Positions 50,656-62,354 of a stretch of DNA of 64,000 nucleotides are shown here, in pieces. Every line of letters starts with the position of its first letter. Position 1 is the first letter of the stretch. The stretch is from NCBI RefSeq assembly GCF_028389875.1, contig NC_084671.1:1868501-1932500 (forward strand), written 5' to 3'. This stretch comes from Rhea pennata. Its lineage: Eukaryota; Chordata; Aves; Rheiformes; Rheidae. The notes under the pieces were generated by a model, which was not told the origin of the DNA, searched no databases, and saw only the letters and a list, made by a program, of their open reading frames with translations. The position numbers and the translations under genes are program-made.

Positions 50656-53600
50656 GACACAGAGCCACCTGCCCAGGACAGCTGGGGACCGGACCGAATG
50701 TGGCACTACTGTGTGCTTTTAACTGCTGGAAACCCTCTTCCTGTAACAAGGAAGAGCATGTTTCATGACGAGACCTGTTTTTCAACACGGAAAAGCATCA
50801 CCTGTGCTGTTTAGTTTGCTTTTTCCAGCTTAATTCCCCCCCATCCTGCCCTCTTCAGGGCTGGCGCATCCTACAGAAGTCAGTCCCTGATAGTGGAGGG
50901 TCCTCAGCTGGAAAACACGTGGCAGCCAGGCATCAGCGTTAAAACAAAGTCCTCCACCCTCCAGTACCACTGATAACTCAGCTGGTCGTTCGTGGCAGAG
51001 CCGAGCTGCGTTCTTCTGGGGCAGGGACTGGCTCTTATCATGTGTTTTTAGAGCACCAAGCACTGTGGACCTTAATCCTGATGGGGCCTCTGGGCGTGAC
51101 AGCAGGATAAATATTTAATGTGCCTTTAGTCTTAGGGTGGAGAATGTGATTTGTGTCCCCAATAGGAAGTGTCGATCCTCAGTCTGTGGCTGTGCCATTA
51201 TTGTGCCTAAAGATACTACACTGTGAACAGTATCTACTAAGATACTGCAGAGTGCCCTCGCAGGTGTATTGCACGACGAGCAAGCGGCAGCGTGATAGAG
51301 CTCTTACTCTGGAGGCACTAATCCCAGCTAAGCAAGTGGAAAAAAAAGGGGGTTCTGCTGCTTGGCATGTTGCCATCCACATGTTGGCTCTGTCCAATTT
51401 CACTAACGAGGATCAAGAAAGTTGCCTCCTGCAGAGGAACTGCAAGAAGGAAGGGTGCAAAGCTGCCAGGACAAATTCCCGTGCGGCTGGCGTGATGGGG
51501 CCCCGCGCTCCCAACCACTGGTGGCCCGCCCCTCCGCCCCTGGGCTGCGTGCACGGCCGGGGCCGGCCGGCGGCTGAGCCTCCCGGCTCCCTCCGGCCTT
51601 GCGGAAGGATATGGGAAGTGGCCTTCACCCATCTGCCAACGGTTGGTTTGGCTAGCGAGGGCTTTCTGCACACCTTGCATAACAAAATCACAGCCTCTGC
51701 TCTCGCGTTTGGTAAGAAAGGCTCTCAGTAAAGGGTCAGGAAGCTTACTTTTTATGTGATTTTGTATTCTGTGGAGAAGAAAGTCATTGACTGTGCAAAG
51801 AGCCTGTAAACTGTAGGATGTGAGATTTGCTCTTCTCTGCAGTTTTCCTGTGGCTATGGACATGACTAATCCCCTGTGACAGCCCTGTGCTTGGAGCCTG
51901 CTGTTCTGACTGGTGCAGCTGGGGACTCCATGGCTTTTCACCACCAGAAAATGAAATGAAAATTCGTGTTCAATGAAATTAATTCTGCAAATGGGAGTTA
52001 GCTAAAGCACCTACCACAGCGACTGTGAATATGTTCACTTTTATCGTATTCACAGTATCATGAGTAAACTGTGAATATCCTGTGTGGTATGACATAGGCC
52101 TGTATTGTCCTAAAAGAAAATGTCAGAAGCGAGCACATTCAATACCTTTGCCTTTAAGCCATGAGCCACTGCACTGTAAGATGGCCCAGAAAGTGTGGCC
52201 ACACTCTCTCGTTCACACTGGTGGAAGCCCAGTTCAAGCCTAACTTCCCAGTGAAGCTCAGCCTCATCCTGGTACCCAGGAAATGTTGGCTGCACCTTGC
52301 TATCCCAGGTTCCCTGGGGAGAGAATTCACCCCACAACGTATCAGTGCAACCTTCACGTCTGCCCTAACTTGGACCTCAGCCACTGCAGTCTCAGCGGGC
52401 TTTCAGCACGCGGGATGGCTGTGGCTCCGTCTCCCCGAGCCCGTCCTGATGCCCCCTCAGACCTTCTCCCGCACTGAGGGATCCTGCAGCGAGCACAGGA
52501 TCAGGACAGCCAGCTCTGCACCTCCCAGGGAGCCTCGTTATTGTCGAGCAATCCCTAAGAAAGCTCCCGCAAGTTTTACCACCTCCGTGTGTTGATAGAG
52601 CTCAGGAATTGTGACATGGTTCACCAGTGACTGGTGCAAAGCTACTGGTGAAATATTATGTAAACAGGAAAAAAATATGCCTGTTCCCTTAGTAACTCCA
52701 TAGTGACAGGGAAACGCTGTGCAATTGCACAATCATGTCTTTCCTCTTAAGGGCCGAGTTTTATTTGCCAGACTAGGTCCACTGCTGTCAAGTGAGTAAG
52801 CCAAGCTGGAGCCAGCCCTTGACGGTGCTTTGCACTTGCAGTGTGCTGCACACCGTGACATACCCAGTCCATGATGTCGGGCTGCCTCCAGACTGCTGAC
52901 CTGCTTCTCCCTAGAAATATTCTAGCTGCAAGGCAGCTAAAATTTAGCCCGTAAGGTGAGACAGCTGGAGGCTAACCCAGCCCGGACCTTATCTAGAAGG
53001 GAAGCGGTGCAGAAATCAGACAGCAGAACTAAAGTCATTCCACGTGCTGAACGTCTCTTGCAGCCTGACGGAGGGGATACGCTGCTGAAGAAAGGCTGTG
53101 TCCAGAGCCTGGCTGGCACTAGATATACTCGTAGCAGGAACAATAAACACTTCTTTGTGTGCAGTGCTGATAACATAGTCTCCACTTGTGCTCCCAAGCT
53201 TCTCAATAGTTTGGGCCTTTACTGACAGCTGTGCCAAATCCTTCAGTAGTTTTTTTCAGGACAAATGACAAAGAAGCCAAGAGCTTACAAAGCAAATAAT
53301 TTATTGTCTAAAATTTGCCTTTCAAACCATTCAGAACAATTACAAGTAGCAAACATTATGGAAATCATGACTTGCTCACAGATAATTCACAGAAGTGAGA
53401 GCTAAATTAACTAAATTAATTGTTGTGCTGAGCAGGTCATCATGCTCTTGTTATGTGCTGTAAGAGATCTGAAGCAATTATGTCTTAACAGAAGAAATTT
53501 TAGTTCTTCTGTGGATTTCTGTCCCAGATCTGCCATAAACCAACTTGCGTGATGATACCAGCCACAGCTCATTTAACTGCATAAGCTCTCTTGAGCTGTC

Positions 53601-56560
53601 AGCTTAACCAGTATCAGCGCAGCAACATGATGCACGTTACCTTAGATGGCCATGGGCTGTGCTTCTGAGCCGCCGCCGTTTGCTTCCTGCACATGCTGAC
53701 GGCAGTGCAGCTGGTCACAACTGTGCACAGGGATAAGTGAGCAGAATCAAGCCAAGCTCACTTGGCCCAGTCTACCTCTGTATTTTTTAGACTGCAAAAA
53801 TAGCCATGTTTGCACTTCAGTCCTGTACCTGTATTTTGGGTAGCAAAAGCACAGCCCCCCATTTTGGATAGGGTCTTAAGCTTGTCTTGTTCGAAGTCAG
53901 TGTTTTTAACAGATGAATGTAACAGAAAACAAGTCAGGTTCAAAAGTAGAGCAAGAAAATTCTTACTGTGTAATATTTTCACCTGAGATCCACACTCCAA
54001 GATATAAGGGTATGGCTGTATTTTAACAACAAGGTTGTAGCAACAGCACGCAATCAACCTGCACATGCTGTTATCTCTTTGTGGGAGATAAATTAAGATT
54101 GTCAGGCCATGCCATGGAAATGCAGCATTTGCATTTTCCTATCAGGATGTGCCAGGACATTACACTGCAATCTCAAATCATGAAGTAATAATGAGAAGTG
54201 GATGAAGCAGTAGGTTAATCTACTGCAAGGTATTGTTTGCTCTTATTTAGTATTTAAAAAAACTGAGTCCATCCATAGCATCAGAAGATGTGGTGGAGAC
54301 CTAGAACAGCTCCAGAACTATTTTAACAGTGGGTATCATAATACAAGTTTAGGGCCTGAAAGCCTTGACTCTCCCAAGTAGTCCCCTTTCGTATGGATAA
54401 TCCCAGTCACTTCATTGCAGTCTGGGGGACTCTGATGCATCATTTTTGCACACTGAATCTCACAGTGATGTATACATGCTAATCTTGACTCCTAGATTCA
54501 AGTCAGTCACATCATCTTTCTTAGTAATCTCATTTCTCTAAACTTTCAGGCTTCCTTCATTTGTTTTTTTCTCTTTTCTGTTCTCTTTCCTTTCATGTTT
54601 TACAGTGATTCCGTAGTGCTTCATCACTGCATGTTATAAATTTCTTCCAGTAGCTCATTAGGGCTGCAAGTAACATCTGTCTTGCTTCATCCACTCTCAC
54701 ACCCTTTCAGTCGGGAGGGCTGTGTGTGCAATGTAGTTTTTTTTTTTTTTTTTTTTGGCAGGATCTTGTGGATTTTTTTTGAAAGCCAACAATATAAACG
54801 TTTTGCTCCCTACAGATTGTGTGTTTAAAATTAGAAAAAAGCAGGTCACTCTGCTCGTGGATGAGGGGGAGGAGAAAGATTTATGGGGTTTCTGTGTTCC
54901 CATGGGAGTTTCTTAGCAGGCCTCTGGGAAACTGCTGAGTCCTGCACAGATGAACTTCACCCTTATGGTAAAAGTTCTGTTTTGCGTGAGGAAAGTGCCA
55001 TCAGAAGTGCCACCATGGTCATTGTCCCGGAGCTTTAAGTGATCTTTCAGATATGCAGAGCCTTGAATGCCCTAAAGATAAGGGAGAAAACTGTGACCCG
55101 CTTATGCACTGATATCCCAGCGGGTTGGGCTTTTGCTTGGTCATCTCCTCCCTTAACCAAGTCCTGTTAGCTGATGTCCGTGTCCTCCTGGCTTTCATGT
55201 CCATACCTATCCTGTCGACTGCTAAACTGCCTCTGTGCTCCCTATTTCTTTCTCACTTCTTGTGTATGTGACTCTTTTTCTGGCATCTCTCCCAAGTTCT
55301 CTTGCTGCAAACACAAGCTCAGCATGAGCTTCTTTATTCCCTTTCAAATTCTTTTCTATCGTGGCAAATAAATCCACCATCCTCTACACATACACTCCTG
55401 ATATTATCCTTGACACATCTTCACTCCTGGCACTGAGCTGCTGCTTAATCACGCAAATTCCTTCTCTGAATCACCTCATGTGTCCTTGCAGCCAAAAGCT
55501 TGCCTTTGATTTGGCAGTTTCACAACAGAAGTATTGGGATCTCCTTCCTTTTGATCCCATTCCTGCCTTGCGTGCCCCACTGTCATTAGCATGCTCTTAC
55601 TTCACTCTGCTGTGTGGGCTGGCGTCCCACTGCCTGTTGTATCCAGCACCTTACTGCTGCCCCGATGTGCGGCACACACACTGCCAGAACCTTGGCTCCT
55701 TTACGCTGTTCCTGCTTTTCTCATTTTCGTACTGTTTTGGAGAGTTTCTGCCCTATTGCTGTCCCTTTGCATAGCATGACCTGCCTGACCTTGATTCCCA
55801 GGTAGCCTTTGCTTTCAAATCCCTCCTCCAAACATCCTTCCACAGTGACTGCTCTCCCATGATGATCCCATCCTGGTGACACTTGTAAAGGGGGGGCGCG
55901 GAGCAGGAGGGAAGCACACCAAACAAATCTAGCAAACAATATAGCTTGAAAACAGGAACTGGCACGATGTGCATGTAGCACCAGAAATAACCTCGCTGCC
56001 ATACACAGTGCAAGCCCTGTCCTTCCCCTGACCCCTCCCCCTGTGCGGCTCCTGCCATCTCTCTGCGTTTTGTCAGCCTCTGCTGCATGCCCCAGTGCGG
56101 AGACCTCTCTCCTGTTTCTCTGCAAAGCTCCTTGCCGCCTCTGGCACCGTCGGTCTGTGATAAGCGTTTTAGCTCTGCTGTTCCCTTGCAAAACAACTGG
56201 AATTGTGAGCAGCTTCCCAGAGGGAATTCTTTCAAGATAATGCTGCAAAGCCACGCACTGCACTGATCTTTATCTCGAACAAATGAAAGGACAGACCCAA
56301 AACAAGAGGGCTAATATAAAAATACGATTTTTTAAAATCAGGTAAAAGGAGTGACTGGGAAATACCGCAGGCACAGGCACACATATGCACGCTCACGCGC
56401 ACACCTGCAGCTCCTGCTTTGTGTGGGGAGGGTGTTTGTGCTTGTTAGCTGTTTTCCCTAGTTGCCCACTGGAATGGACTTTGCTCCTCCGGGCTGGGGC
56501 TTTTGAGCAGCGGGAGGCTTTCCACGTGTGTTTGGGAAGGTACAAAGCCTGTAGGAAAAC
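50656..56560. other. Intergenic, mixed composition
   Basis: The segment contains a small CpG cluster at 51470-51610, a T20 run at 54737-54756 and an octamer-type POU site ATTTGCAT at 54127-54134. None of the open frames has recognisable homology. Confidence 0.5.
54737..54756 (+). repeat. T20 homopolymer
   Basis: Uninterrupted run of 20 T with no recognisable retroelement beside it. Confidence 0.9.
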
Positions 56561-56942
56561 AATGGAAATAGCTGGCTTATGACTGCTGCGTGTCACGCAC
56601 TCATTTCTCGCCTGTTCGTTTGCCCTTGGAGCTGCTCGCGCCACCTGGAACCCGATCTCCCGTGGTCCCTGGTAATTTGGCCTGGCACGCACGGCAGCCA
56701 CGCCACGCCATGCCGCTGGGGAGCCGGGCGCCCGGGGAGCGGTGGCAGCGCCAGCCGCCCTGCACACGGTCGCGTGTGCAGCGTCAGCACCAGCCGGGCT
56801 GATCTCCGGCTGCATCCTCACCCTTCGTACCGAAGGAGAGACTGTCACTCCAGAGCGGAGTGCGGCTGGAGCAGCCTGCTCCGTGATAGGTGTCCCTGCA
56901 GGAGCCACGCGCGCCTGCACCATGGTGCTGTGGCCCCAGCTG
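56561..56942. other. GC-rich unique flank of the minisatellite
   Basis: GC-rich, CpG-bearing single-copy DNA leading into the tandem array. No gene recognised. Confidence 0.5.
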
Positions 56943-57683
56943 GGACAGGATCTCCTCAGCCCCCGCCAGGACAGGTCTCCTCAGCCCCGGCCAGGACAGG
57001 TCTCCTCAGCCCCCGCCAGGACAGGATCTCCTCAGCCCCGGCCAGGACAGGATCTCCTCAGCCCCCACCAGGACAGGATCTCCTCAGCCCCCACCAGGAC
57101 AGGTCTCCTCAGCCCCCGCCAGGACAGGATCTCCTCAGCCCCGGCCAGGACAGGTCTCCTCAGCCCCCGCCAGGACAGGATCTCCTCAGCCCCGGCCAGG
57201 ACAGGTCTCCTCAGCCCCCGCCAGGACAGGATCTCCTCAGCCCCGGCCAGGACAGGTCTCCTCAGCCCCGGCCAGGACAGGATCTCCTCAGCCCCGGCCA
57301 GGACAGGATCTCCTCAGCCCCCGCCAGGACAGGTCTCCTCAGCCCCGGCCAGGACAGGATCTCCTCAGCCCCGGCCAGGACAGGTCTCCTCAGCCCCCGC
57401 CAGGACAGGTCTCCTCAGCCCCCGCCAGGACAGGATCTCCTCAGCCCCGGCCAGGACAGGTCTCCTCAGCCCCCGCCAGGACAGGATCTCCTCAGCCCCG
57501 GCCAGGACAGGATCTCCTCAGCCCCGGCCAGGACAGGATCTCCTCAGCCCCGGCCAGGACAGGTCTCCTCAGCCCCCGCCAGGACAGGATCTCCTCAGCC
57601 CCGGCCAGGACAGGTCTCCTCAGCCCCGGCCAGGACAGGTCTCCTCAGCCCCCACCAGGACAGGATCTCCTCAGCCCCGGCCG
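56943..57683 (+). repeat. Minisatellite, 29 units of 25/26 bp
   Basis: Twenty-nine head-to-tail units read GGACAGG(A)TCTCCTCAGC followed by CCCCGGCCA, CCCCCGCCA or CCCCCACCA. Sixteen units carry the optional A (26 bp) and thirteen lack it (25 bp); 16x26 plus 13x25 is 741, exactly the array length. The +A type is usually joined to the CCGGCCA ending (12 of 16) and the -A type to the CCCGCCA ending (8 of 13). This points to amplification as a 51-bp dimer. A degenerate thirtieth unit follows to about 57708. Lack of stop triplets on the + strand keeps all three forward frames open through the array. Confidence 0.97.
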
Positions 57684-57938
57684 GGACGCGTCTCCCGAGC
57701 CCCCGGGCGTTGCGTGACCGCCGCGGGGCCGGCCGGGCCGTGGCGTGCGAGGCGCTGCCGCGGCGCCCCCCCGTCGTCGCTCAGCGCCGCTCCTCGCCAT
57801 CGCCTCCCGCCGGCGGGGGGAAGCGCGGGCTGCGGCTGCGGCGCCGCTTCCCCCCCGCTCTCCCCCCGTCGCCTCCCCGGGGTGACCTTCGGACGCCGGC
57901 TAATGCCCGCGAGGGCGCTGCGAGCGTTCACACGCACG

Positions 57939-57942
<4 letters not shown>

Positions 57943-58000
<58 letters not shown>
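57943..58000 (+). repeat. (CA)29 microsatellite
   Basis: Fifty-eight bases of pure CA, preceded by an interrupted CACACGCACGCACG lead-in from 57929. It lies 235 bases after the last minisatellite unit and about 420 bases before the putative LEKR1 start codon. Confidence 0.98.
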
Positions 58001-58003
<3 letters not shown>

Positions 58004-58206
58004 CATGGCGTGCGGAGCCGCGACCGAGGGAGGCGGCCGCGCCCGCGCCGACGGCCTCGCCCGGCCCGGCTCGCGTGCCTGCTGCGGCGGGGGAAATAAG
58101 CGGCTCGGCGGCGGCGCGGCCGCTGCCAGCGCGGGGATTAACGAGGCGGCGGCGCCGGGCGCTCGGCACGCAAAGGCGCCCAGCTGCGCCGCGCGCGCGC
58201 GTTCGC

Positions 58207-58220
58207 GGGCGGGGCGGGGC
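58207..58220 (+). promoter_or_regulatory. Double Sp1/KLF GC box
   Basis: GGGCGGGGCGGGGC is two overlapping GC boxes, typical of TATA-less CpG-island promoters. Confidence 0.6.
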
Positions 58221-58226
58221 CGCGCC

Positions 58227-58240
58227 GTTGCCGCGGTGAC
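58227..58240 (-). promoter_or_regulatory. RFX X-box in LEKR1 promoter
   Basis: GTTGCCGCGGTGAC; the reverse complement GTCACCGCGGCAAC fits the X-box consensus GTNRCC-N2-RGYAAC at every defined position. RFX2/RFX3 use such sites about 100-200 bases upstream of genes for motile cilia and sperm flagella. The site is 183 bases before the start codon. Binding is inferred from sequence alone. Confidence 0.5.
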
Positions 58241-58280
58241 GGCAGAAGCCGTTGGGGCCGCCGCAGCGCCGGCGGGCAGG

Positions 58281-58290
58281 AAATGGCGGC
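58281..58290 (+). promoter_or_regulatory. YY1 site
   Basis: AAATGGCGGC contains the complete ATGGCGGC core. Its position about 130 bases before the start codon suits a YY1 element near the transcription start. Confidence 0.45.
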
Positions 58291-58422
58291 CGCGCCGCCG
58301 CCGCGTTTGCGCCCGTGCTGCCGCCGCCGCCGGGGAGCGGAGCGCGGAGCGCCGCCGCGGCGCTGAAGCCGCCGAGGAGACGCGAGGCGCCGTGCGGCGG
58401 CGCGTTGTGCCGCGGCGAGGCC

Positions 58423-58470
58423 ATGGAGCGGCGCGTCCCCGTCCACGCCTTGCCCGAGGAGATCCGAAAG
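58423..58470 (+). CDS. LEKR1: LEKR1 first coding exon (N-terminal 16 residues)
   Basis: ATG at 58423 opens MERRVPVHALPEEIRK and the exon ends AAG with donor GTGCGA at 58471. The VPVHALPEEI peptide matches the start of LEKR1 (leucine-, glutamate- and lysine-rich protein 1, a coiled-coil protein of poorly known function) as I remember it. Orientation and position also fit, since LEKR1 follows TIPARP on the same strand in human 3q25. The frame stays open upstream to about 58252 and past the donor to 58644, but the flanking translations are low-complexity Arg/Ala/Pro sequence. This ATG was chosen because conservation begins there. The second exon is not in the window; only 16 residues support the call, so homology is suggestive rather than proven. 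Confidence 0.6.
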
Positions 58471-59329
58471 GTGCGACGCGCCGGCGGCGCGCAGCAGCGC
58501 GGGGAGGCCCCCGCCTGCGGCCCCCGGCGGCTGCGTTCCTGCGCCTCGTCGCTCCGCGTGAAGCCCGGGGCGCTGGCGCTGTGGAAACGTAGCGGCGGCG
58601 CTGCCTGTGTGGGGCGCTTGCTGGTGCCCACGCGTGGAACATGAGCTACCCCACGAAATTTTCCTTTGGCTGTATTCTGTCCTCATTTTCTGGTGTGCTT
58701 TCCATAATCCCAAAGTAACGGAGAAGTTTTATACGTGCAGGCTAACTGGGGGAGTTCTCCCTTGAATACTCAAGGAAGCTGCTGGCATAATTTCGGGACC
58801 GTCAGTAACGGTTCCTGAGAGTTCGAGCGTGGGTAAGGTAGCCAAAGGAAGGGGAATGCAGCGCTCGCTCTTAAGGAAGTGCGTGGGGGAGAACCTGGGA
58901 AGCGTATAGACACTCAGCTCTGTGTTTGATAGCAGGAAAGATACTAGGTATGTTTGTTTATAAATTAGTTTGCAAGCATTAACAGGATAATGTGGTTAAC
59001 AAAGTTCAGTACAAGTTTCTCTAGAAAACTAATTGTGCCAAAATAAAATTGGTCAAAATTGTTGTATAAGTGGGTTGGTGAATGTAAGGGTTGGTGAATA
59101 TAGCACCTTGTCTTTGTTAGGATCTCTGGCACGGTTTCAGGTTACGTTTTCACAGGTAGGTGGGGAGAGATGGTCTAGTCATGTTGTTAAAGGATCACAT
59201 CCAAAGAATAATCATTGAAATTTGCTGTCGTATGAAGGTTTTGTGTTAGGTGAGATAGATCTTGGAGTTGTTCTGGAGCTAGTACTGCTGAATGTTTTCA
59301 TTAACGTGTGAGAAGGCAGTGGTTTTCCT

Positions 59330-59565
59330 CTATCTCCAACTGCAAATTAATCTCGTTCTAACCTCAGTGGACTTACTTTGACTGAATGCTGGAAAACTAT
59401 GTGTCAGGGTAGTTGAGCACTGCAATAGGTCACCTAGGGAGGTTATAAAATGCCCGCAGTGGCACTGTGGGGGACAAGTGGAGCAAACTTTTCTTCTAGA
59501 GTGATGGGATGGAGCAGGCAATCTCTTGAGTTCTATTTCAGCCCTGTGATATATCTTTAACAAAA
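59330..59565 (+). mobile_element. Degraded CR1 LINE 3' fragment, sense
   Basis: TTGAGCACTGCAATAGG, then 'tcacctagggaggttataaaat' and finally 'caatctcttgagttctatttcagccctgtgatat' follow the order of a CR1 3' end ('...gacctcttgaggtcccttccagccctatgattct'). It is heavily mutated, with no coding capacity. Confidence 0.65.
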
Positions 59566-62354
59566 AGACCTGTGTGCAGAAGGTACACCAGTACTTCAAG
59601 GTATGTGTATGTACAGTCTTAAGTTCTTGTCAAGTCTGTGTCTCATCGGTGTAAGATTTCATGCTTGAGTTCTAAGGCAGCAACAGCCCAAGATTTCAGG
59701 ATCCGTTAAGACTCTTCGTTTCACATTTCCTTTGCTGCTGCTTGTCTCTTCACCTATCTAACTTGCAGTGTAGTTGCAGCGTAGTTTAAAAAGGGTAGTG
59801 CTTGAATACAAGTCACTCTCACAATTTTAAGTCTTCTACCTTTCTATCTTCTACCTTTTAAGTACAGTTCTTCTCATTCCCTTCACATTTTCTACTTGGA
59901 TTTTTATAGCTTCTCTTCTGGCATCTTTCTTTCAAATTGCTCTTAACATAAGCAGAACTTGGGCCAGCTGTAGATTGCTCTGCCAAGCTGAGCACATGCT
60001 TCAACATGCAGCTAGCTGGCCAGAAGAATGTACATGTCCAGAGGGAGTACTTAGAGCATCATGATTCCAGTTGCAGAACCAAGAATACTCACTGTTAGGT
60101 GAGTTGACTTGCCCTACTGCATGCTCAGGAGACTGGGTTGTACTCTTGAGAACTTACCAAGCAGGTGTCTCAAAGTGAAGGGTGTAGACCAGATCCCTAA
60201 TCACTTCACTCTTTCATGCTCCTACCAGGTGGAGCTTCACAAGCTGCTTATTAGTGCTTTGGGCAGTGACAGCACTGCCTCCAGAATGACACTCCTCAAG
60301 AGGTTCTTTATGGAGACCGAAAGGGAGGGGAGCGACTTGCATCAGACCTGGAACAGCCTATTCTACAGACTGTTCTGCTGTCAGTCTATAACAGGGCTTT
60401 CTGTCTAGTGTTAGAGGCACACATGTCAGAGCAGAAGTTGCTGCAAGTTAACCCACTGGCAACCTGGGCCAGGTAGGTGTTGCCCACTATATTTACTACA
60501 TCTTAAGGGAAGCCTTAATGCAAAGGGAAAGAGGTTTGTTTCTTGGTATTTTGTCAATTTATTTATAGATGGAGAAGGGTTTAGATTCCTCAGGATCTAC
60601 TCAATTTTGGCTTAGAAAGAAAGTCATGTAAGAATTTTACATGACCTACTTTTTATTCTTTTCTTTGATTTCTGCTTCTGTTGTACCTGTTTCACACAAT
60701 ACCTGTTGCCAGATGGATGCTAGAGGAGAACAGGTAAACAGCCACAAGTCAGTTGTTCAAGTTTATTTTATTTTTTATTTTTTTTGATTTGCAGAGGAAT
60801 TAATTATTAATGAAGATTAAAGCATGGTTTGTTTTTAGAAAACAGAAATAGAGTTGTGACTTTGCATATTGACAGTTTGATCACCACGCTGAGCAGTGTT
60901 TGTCGGTGTTAGTAGTCAGCAGGAGTAAGCTTTCCCTTTCAAAGGAAGCTCTGCGATGGAGTAGTGTGGATGGAGAAAGTTGTGAACATCTGTTGCTGTT
61001 TTGGCAGCATGTACAGGAGAACAGGTAACTTCTAGGGGTGGAAAATAATCTAGTCATAGCTGCCATCATCAGAGATACAAAAGAGAGGTGCAGAGTTCAG
61101 GGAACTACTGCTGGGAAGGGAGGAATGTGAGCAATAATGATGGTGATACCTACCACTTGAGTCTGTCTTTATACTCGTACTGAAAAGTATGATAACACCA
61201 ACTCAAGCAGTAGTGTTTTAGGCAAGGAATAACTAAGAATTTATGGCTTATGAGTGGATAGAAAGGTCTTTTACGAGTTTAATCCTGCTGAAAGCCAGAA
61301 CTTTTTCTGTTATGACTTCATTCTGTTTATACTAGTACTGGAACAACCTTCTTTGTCTGTCCCCCACGTGGAATGCCCTGACCTTACATGTATGGCATCT
61401 CTGCTTGTCCAAGCACTTTGGATGGAAGGAGGGGCTTGAAGTATCAGAGAAGAAAGAGAGGGTGCTGGATCCAGCTTCTCTCCAGATATTCCACTTTTCC
61501 CTGGCTGAAACACACAGACAGTGCAGGGGCATTGCACCAACTCTGGGAGAGAGACAGAAAAGAGACAAGGGCACAGGGACAAGGCAGGCCTACAGGATAG
61601 CTAAACAGGGCACAAAATTAGGTTAATACCAAGTGTGATTGTGCCTTACAGTTTTGGTATATACATGTATTGAGAATCACAGTACTACTGTGATATTAGT
61701 GTATCACTCATCACCAGTGAACAGAAAAGCAGAGAGGATCACAGAAAGGGTTCCAGTGGCTTAGAAAGGAGCAAAATCCAGGTTTGGCAGAGCAGCTGGT
61801 CGGACCATTACTGAATGAAGCTGAGCACAGGGGGATGCTGTGTGCATCTGTGACTCAGTTCTGGGCCAGAATATTGGGCAGTTTTCTGTTCAGGCCCAAA
61901 TATACATACTTTACACAATGTAAATCCTGTAAATGTCTAATAGGGCACAAGAACTGTGTTCCTCCCTGGTCTTCCAGCCTCCCACCATGCCAGCGTCACA
62001 AGAATGGGATATTCTAAGCCCTGCATCATCCTTGCATCCCTTTTGCTGAAGAACCACTGGACTGTTTTTGCCAGATGAGATTTCTGTCACTATTATAAAC
62101 ATTTTCTTCATCAGAAAGTTACTGTTAGAATTCATCTTTCATGAAAACAAGACCTGTTAGTACATACCTCTCCATTGCTTAATGTTCAGAAGACAGCACA
62201 AGGCCAGAACCCTAAGCTGTCTATATAACAAAACATTATATTTAATTTTATATTTTATTTGGCAAATAAATAACCCTTGCTTAACACAAATCATAAAATT
62301 AGTTGGGCACAAGATACCCTATACAGATTAGTAGTTCTATTACCATAGGAACTT

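Larger units (their letters stand above)
58001..58422 (+). promoter_or_regulatory. CpG-island promoter and 5' UTR of LEKR1
   Basis: Extremely CpG-dense DNA immediately upstream of the LEKR1 start codon. It contains overlapping Sp1 boxes at 58207-58220 (GGGCGGGGCGGGGC), an RFX-type X-box at 58227-58240 and a YY1-type site AAATGGCGGC at 58281-58290. YY1 sites usually sit close to or just after the transcription start, so initiation near 58250-58300 is likely (inference). The island is TATA-less. Confidence 0.7.

Noticed and set aside
50073..50788. Five overlapping open frames of 181-219 codons on both strands
   Set aside because: Simultaneous openness in many frames follows from the extreme GC content; no conserved domain is visible.
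56579..58592. Very long open frames (506, 616 and 275 codons) over the minisatellite and CpG island on the + strand
   Set aside because: All three frames are open because the repeat unit lacks + strand stop triplets and the flanks are extremely GC-rich. The peptides are pure repeat translation and none is in frame with LEKR1 throughout.
57671..58713. Minus-strand open frames of 190-323 codons including a Cys-Val run
   Set aside because: They translate the complement of the CpG island and the (CA)29 repeat; low-complexity Arg/Ala/Pro and CV repeats only.
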